NCBI GenBank assembly: GCA_028684915.1
Contig: JAQUEZ010000219.1
Location: forward strand, 1-10,061
Length of the DNA: 10,061 nucleotides
DNA from: Desulfobulbus sp.
Lineage (GTDB): Bacteria > Desulfobacterota > Desulfobulbia > Desulfobulbales > Desulfobulbaceae
Direction: 5' to 3'
Below, in pieces: positions 7,655 through 10,061 of the stretch (its first letter is position 1; each line of letters opens with the position of its first letter). A program made the position numbers and the translations under genes. The notes under the pieces are model-generated. The model did not search any database and was not told where the DNA came from. It saw only the letters and a program-made list of their open reading frames with translations.

Positions 7655-8035
7655 ATCCCTCTCCGATTATGTTTGCGCCATGACGCATTTCTTTGAAATC
7701 AACAAAGACTCTCCGGTCAGTGGTCAATGCAAAAATGGGGGCCTTGTCTCAAAGAAAAACAACCTGCATTCAAGCAGCTGAATTTGTACGTTTTTTTAAT
7801 AAACTTGAGTCTGATGCAATCAAACAGGAGTAAACGTCATTTCCTGAATAGGCGTGCGGGAAATCCGAAATTCTTATGTGTAATTCAATCACCTCTCGCA
7901 GCGGTTGTCGACAACAAGCAAAGCAGCACCACTGGTGGATTTACCCATGTGGAATTAAATGGTTATGTATTGCCCTGGTGCAGAAAAAGGAGACGCAAGT
8001 TAAGAGCGTTTAATCTGTTCTGAGGAGGTGTTCAC
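7655..8035. other. Intergenic stretch without a convincing gene
   Basis: About 380 bases upstream of the PEP-CTERM gene. A 98-codon + strand frame at 7727-8023 has no ribosome site and no recognisable family, so I do not call it. The segment 7716-7743 (GGTCAATGCAAAAATGGGGGCC core) resembles the repeated terminal motif of IS21-type elements. The region 7971-8035 is probably the leader of the IS3-type remnant that follows, ending in AGGAGG at 8023-8028. Confidence 0.5.
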
Positions 8036-8120
8036 ATGCAAAACAGTACGCAGAAAATTCACAGACGAATTCAAGGAAGGGGCCGTCAAGCTGGTCACGG
8101 AACAAGGCTACAAGATTTTT
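8036..8120 (+). pseudogene. IS3-family OrfA transposase remnant, frameshifted and truncated
   Basis: AGGAGG at 8023-8028 precedes ATG 8036 by 7 bases. One base out of frame, from 8040, the DNA encodes KTVRRKFTDEFKEGAVKLVTEQGYKI, the N-terminal helix-turn-helix start of an IS3-type OrfA. The ATG and the body differ by one base, so either an indel broke the start or a GTG at 8028 was used, which would be too close to the ribosome site. The homology stops at about 8117-8120, exactly where an ISL3-type end begins. The missing continuation would be the rest of the HTH and the leucine zipper. Non-functional. Confidence 0.75.
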
Positions 8121-8121
8121 G

Positions 8122-8193
8122 GGCTCCTCAGTAGAATCTACGGGTAGACTTATGGCTGGACAGATCACCAAGTCCATGATACAAGGCGATTTT
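8122..8193 (-). mobile_element. ISL3-family element remnant: transposase C-terminus plus terminal end
   Basis: Read on the - strand, 8193 to 8128 encodes KIALYHGLGDLSSHKSTRRFY and a TGA stop, followed by the element end ending in GAGGAGCC (8129-8122). This is the C-terminal tail of an ISL3-type transposase. It matches the second copy at the right of the window at 14 of 21 residues, with identical KIALYHGLGDL. Homology between the copies stops at about 8193, where a stop codon follows in the same frame, so the rest of the element has been deleted. The end lies inside the IS3 OrfA remnant, showing a nested insertion. Confidence 0.75.
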
Positions 8194-8267
8194 CTATTTA
8201 TGATGGAAAACAGCTTTGCAATTCTTTCATTGAATTCTGTATTTTTTTGTTGCTTGACTGCTGACAT
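8194..8267 (-). pseudogene. 5' fragment of an unknown divergent gene
   Basis: From ATG 8267 the - strand encodes MSAVKQQKNTEFNERIAKLFSI and a few more residues, preceded by a consensus AGGAGG (8281-8276) with an 8-base spacer. The frame then runs on through the ISL3 tail and the IS3 remnant to 8010, but that extension is out of frame with both and looks meaningless. The fragment stops where the ISL3 homology starts. I do not recognise the family. It points away from cyuA, so a truncated divergent regulator is one possibility; chance is another. Confidence 0.35.
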
Positions 8268-8442
8268 GGCTTGATCCTCCTGGCATTATCCATTTGTTCT
8301 TATCATGAAACCTTGAGGCTCCTTGTATTCTACTTGTTAGTTTTTTGGATTTTTTTTGGCTCTGTTGGGCTTTTGTTAGGGAATATTTAAGAAACAGTTA
8401 CTTGTCACTTCACCTATTTATGAAAAATGACCGGAGGCGTTT
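8268..8442 (+). promoter_or_regulatory. AT-rich upstream region of cyuA
   Basis: A T-rich segment between the divergent fragment and cyuA, visibly lower in GC than the chromosome to the left. GGAGG at 8433-8437, 5 bases before ATG 8443, is the ribosome site of cyuA. I see no -35/-10 pair with good spacing and no clear operator, so the promoter is assumed to lie here but is not located. Confidence 0.4.
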
Positions 8443-9738
8443 ATGCTCTTTGATCAGGAAACTGTTACAAAGGTAGTGAAAATTTTACACGAAGAAATTG
8501 TACCGGCACAGGGCTGTACAGAGCCTATTGCAATTGCTCTAGTAGCAGCTAAAGCAAGAGAGGTGCTTGGCGAGATTCCCGAGCATGTTAAAATGTTTGT
8601 TTCGGGAAATATAATCAAAAATGTAAAAAGCGTGGTCGTGCCCAACAGCGGCGGGATGGTCGGCATGGAGACTGCGGCTGCCATGGGCATTGTGGCGGGT
8701 GACTGTAAAAAAGATTTGATGGTTATCAGTGATATAACCGAGGAGGATATGGTTGCAGTACGAAAATACCTAGATAAATCCTCTTTTGAAATGATTCACG
8801 AAAAGACACCTATCAAACTATATGTACGTATTGAGGTCTCTGCGGGAGAAAAAAGCGCGTTGGTTGAGGTGCAGTATCTGCATACCAATCTGACCAAAGT
8901 AGTCAAAAATGGACAGGTGCTTCTTGATCGCGGTTTTAGTCCCGAGAGCTTTAATACCACACAGGAAGACCGCTCTGTCTTGTCGGTAAGTCTTATTTAC
9001 GATCTGGCCAAAACCATTGATCTTGATCTGATACGCCCCCTGTTCGAGCAGGTCATCTCCTTGAACTGCATCATTGCGGATGAAGGGCTTCAAAATACGT
9101 ACGGGGTGAACATCGGAAGCAGTATTGTCAAAAATATTGAACAGGGAATTTACGGTGACGACCTGCGCAACCGCTGTGCAAGCTATGCCGCAGCTGGAAG
9201 TGACGCACGAATGAGCGGCTGTCCTCTGCCGGTCATGACCACCAGCGGAAGCGGCAATCAGGGCATGACAGCTTCCCTTCCTGTAATCAAATTTGCACTA
9301 CTTAAAGGGCATTCCAGGGATGAACTCATAAGAGCCCTTTTTCTATCGCACCTCTGTACTGTGCACATCAAAACACAAGTAGGGCGTTTGTCTGCCTATT
9401 GCGGAGCCATGTGCGCGGCAGCCGGAGTCAGCGGGGCCATAACATTTCTGATTGGGAAAGACATGGCCACTGTAGCTCACGCTATAGTCAATACACTTGG
9501 CAATATTTCCGGTATAATCTGTGATGGAGCCAAGCCTTCATGTGCCATGAAAATCGCCACCGGAATCTATGCCGCTTTTGACTCGGCTACTCTGGCTGCC
9601 TATCACAAGGATCTGCATGGAGGCGAAGGCATTGTGGGCAATGTCGTGGAGGCCACGATCCGCAATATCGGCGAACTTGCCAGTGCGGGAATGGAGCAGA
9701 CCGATGAAGTGATTCTAAAGATTATGACGACAGAGTAA
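8443..9738 (+). CDS. cyuA: L-cysteine desulfidase (CyuA/YhaM, UPF0597 family)
   Basis: A 431-residue cytoplasmic Fe-S enzyme that splits L-cysteine into pyruvate, ammonia and sulfide, allowing cysteine to be used or detoxified under anaerobic conditions. It is full length for the family. The N-terminal signature EEIVPAQGCTEPIAIAL places C25 in GCTEP. The C-terminal signature has C320 (AYCGAMCAAAG), C360 and C367 (IICDGAKPSCAMK). From memory, C25, C282, C322 and C329 of the Methanocaldococcus enzyme are the proposed cluster ligands; the spacings 40 and 7 are the same here. The glycine-rich VPNSGGMVGMETAAAMG lies in the serine-dehydratase-like fold. A truncated transporter gene follows 4 bases later. 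Its 5' part is AT-rich compared with the chromosome, which suggests acquisition. Confidence 0.95.
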   Translation: MLFDQETVTKVVKILHEEIVPAQGCTEPIAIALVAAKAREVLGEIPEHVKMFVSGNIIKNVKSVVVPNSGGMVGMETAAAMGIVAGDCKKDLMVISDITEEDMVAVRKYLDKSSFEMIHEKTPIKLYVRIEVSAGEKSALVEVQYLHTNLTKVVKNGQVLLDRGFSPESFNTTQEDRSVLSVSLIYDLAKTIDLDLIRPLFEQVISLNCIIADEGLQNTYGVNIGSSIVKNIEQGIYGDDLRNRCASYAAAGSDARMSGCPLPVMTTSGSGNQGMTASLPVIKFALLKGHSRDELIRALFLSHLCTVHIKTQVGRLSAYCGAMCAAAGVSGAITFLIGKDMATVAHAIVNTLGNISGIICDGAKPSCAMKIATGIYAAFDSATLAAYHKDLHGGEGIVGNVVEATIRNIGELASAGMEQTDEVILKIMTTE

Positions 9739-9742
9739 GGGC

Positions 9743-9961
9743 ATGAAATCAAAAACACCAGAAATGAAGATGAGTTCCCAAGACTGGGGATGGGTAGCTA
9801 TCAATATAGGCATGGGCATTGGGGCTGGAATTGTATTCCTTCCGATTCAGGCCGGAATTGTCGGCTTATGGACTTTTCTGTTGGCGATAATTGTAGCTTA
9901 TCCAGCCCTGTATCAATTTCAAAGGCTTTTTATCAGGTTCCTCAGCAGAATCTGTGGGTAG
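9743..9961 (+). pseudogene. cyuP: CyuP/YhaO-like cysteine transporter, truncated by an ISL3 end
   Basis: The first 64 residues match the start of the hydroxy/aromatic amino acid permease family: DWGWVAINIGMGIGAGIVFLP in helix 1 and GLWTFLLAIIVAYPALYQFQRLFI in helix 2. The family is normally over 400 residues. The native frame ends at 9935; the last eight codons (RFLSRICG and a stop at 9959-9961) come from the ISL3 end. The gene starts 4 bases after cyuA, with an AAGGG overlapping the cyuA stop, so the two formed an operon. In E. coli CyuP imports cysteine for CyuA. The fragment cannot work as a transporter, so import must depend on another protein if cyuA is still used. Confidence 0.85.
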
Positions 9962-10061
9962 CCCTCGGGGTCGGCAGGTCACCAAGCCCATGATATAAAG
10001 CTATTTTTAGCCCGTCGTATGTGCGAAATCCATAGGATCGCTTCGTGATCACCTTTGCCTT
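9936..10061 (-). mobile_element. ISL3-family insertion sequence, right-hand part outside window
   Basis: The element end GGTTCCTCAGCAGAATCTG starts at 9936, exactly where the transporter frame breaks, and contains the transposase 3' end. The eight bases before it (TTTTATCA, 9928-9935) are AT-rich, as expected for the 8-bp target duplication of ISL3 elements; the second copy would lie beyond the window. The end is a diverged direct repeat of the one at 8122. Confidence 0.75.
9942..10061 (-). CDS. ISL3-family transposase, C-terminal 39 residues (partial)
   Basis: Reading leftwards from the window edge, 10061 to 9942 is an open frame ending at TGA 9944-9942. It encodes KAKVITKRSYGFRTYDGL followed by KIALYHGLGDLPTPRATHRFC. 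The pattern K(V/I)I..RSYGFR...L..ALYHGLGDLP....HRF is the C-terminal tail of ISL3-type DDE transposases. The catalytic DDE residues and the N-terminal zinc finger would lie outside the window, so intactness is unknown. The stop is 6 bases inside the element end, which is usual for compact insertion sequences. Confidence 0.75.
   Translation of the reverse strand, partial: KAKVITKRSYGFRTYDGLKIALYHGLGDLPTPRATHRFC

Noticed and set aside
7727..8023. 98-residue + strand frame in the stretch before the IS3 remnant
   Set aside because: No ribosome site, no recognisable family, and it crosses the likely IS3 leader.
8010..8193. Extension of the - strand frame from ATG 8267
   Set aside because: It crosses the ISL3 tail and the IS3 remnant in the wrong frames; only the first part could be native.
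8311..8336. GGCTCCTTGTATTCTACTTG as a further ISL3 end
   Set aside because: It shares only GGCTCCT and scattered bases with the real ends and is not in the inverted orientation needed to close the left element.
1..10061. CRISPR array, toxin-antitoxin pair or defence system
   Set aside because: No regular repeats, no small gene pair and no defence domain is visible on either strand.

Overview
The window looks like a piece of a Gram-negative, probably deltaproteobacterial (Desulfuromonadales/Geobacter-like) chromosome. The guess rests on an RNase E/G with an alanine-rich front extension, a MucR/Ros regulator next to an IHF-type protein, a cytidylate-kinase-like protein, and a PEP-CTERM surface protein. 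The taxonomic call is an inference.

Left two thirds (1-6839), ordinary chromosome on the + strand. The order is: an RNase E/G of 708 residues; a tRNA-Arg(ACG) with its own promoter and a strong terminator; a 12-helix MFS transporter; a cytidylate-kinase-like protein whose stop lies one base before the start of a VIT-family Fe/Mn transporter; a MucR-type zinc-finger regulator followed 22 bases later by an IHF-alpha-like protein; and a flavodoxin-fold iron-sulfur-type reductase.

Middle (6840-8035). A lone PEP-CTERM protein is read from the - strand. It is followed by about 380 bases with no convincing gene, with one motif that resembles an IS21-type end.

Right part (8036-10061), a small acquired segment built on insertion-sequence debris. 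A frameshifted IS3-type OrfA start is cut off by the end of an ISL3-type element, of which only the last 21 transposase codons remain. An AT-rich stretch follows, with a truncated leftward reading frame that has a strong ribosome binding site. Next come an intact L-cysteine desulfidase gene (cyuA) and the first 64 codons of its partner transporter gene (cyuP-like). The transporter is cut at the end of a second, diverged ISL3-type element that runs off the window. The two ISL3 ends lie in the same orientation and bracket the cysteine-catabolism genes.

I see no complete new defence or biosynthetic system. The most informative feature is the pair of unreported ISL3 transposase tails, read on the - strand, that explain both broken edges of the cyuA segment.
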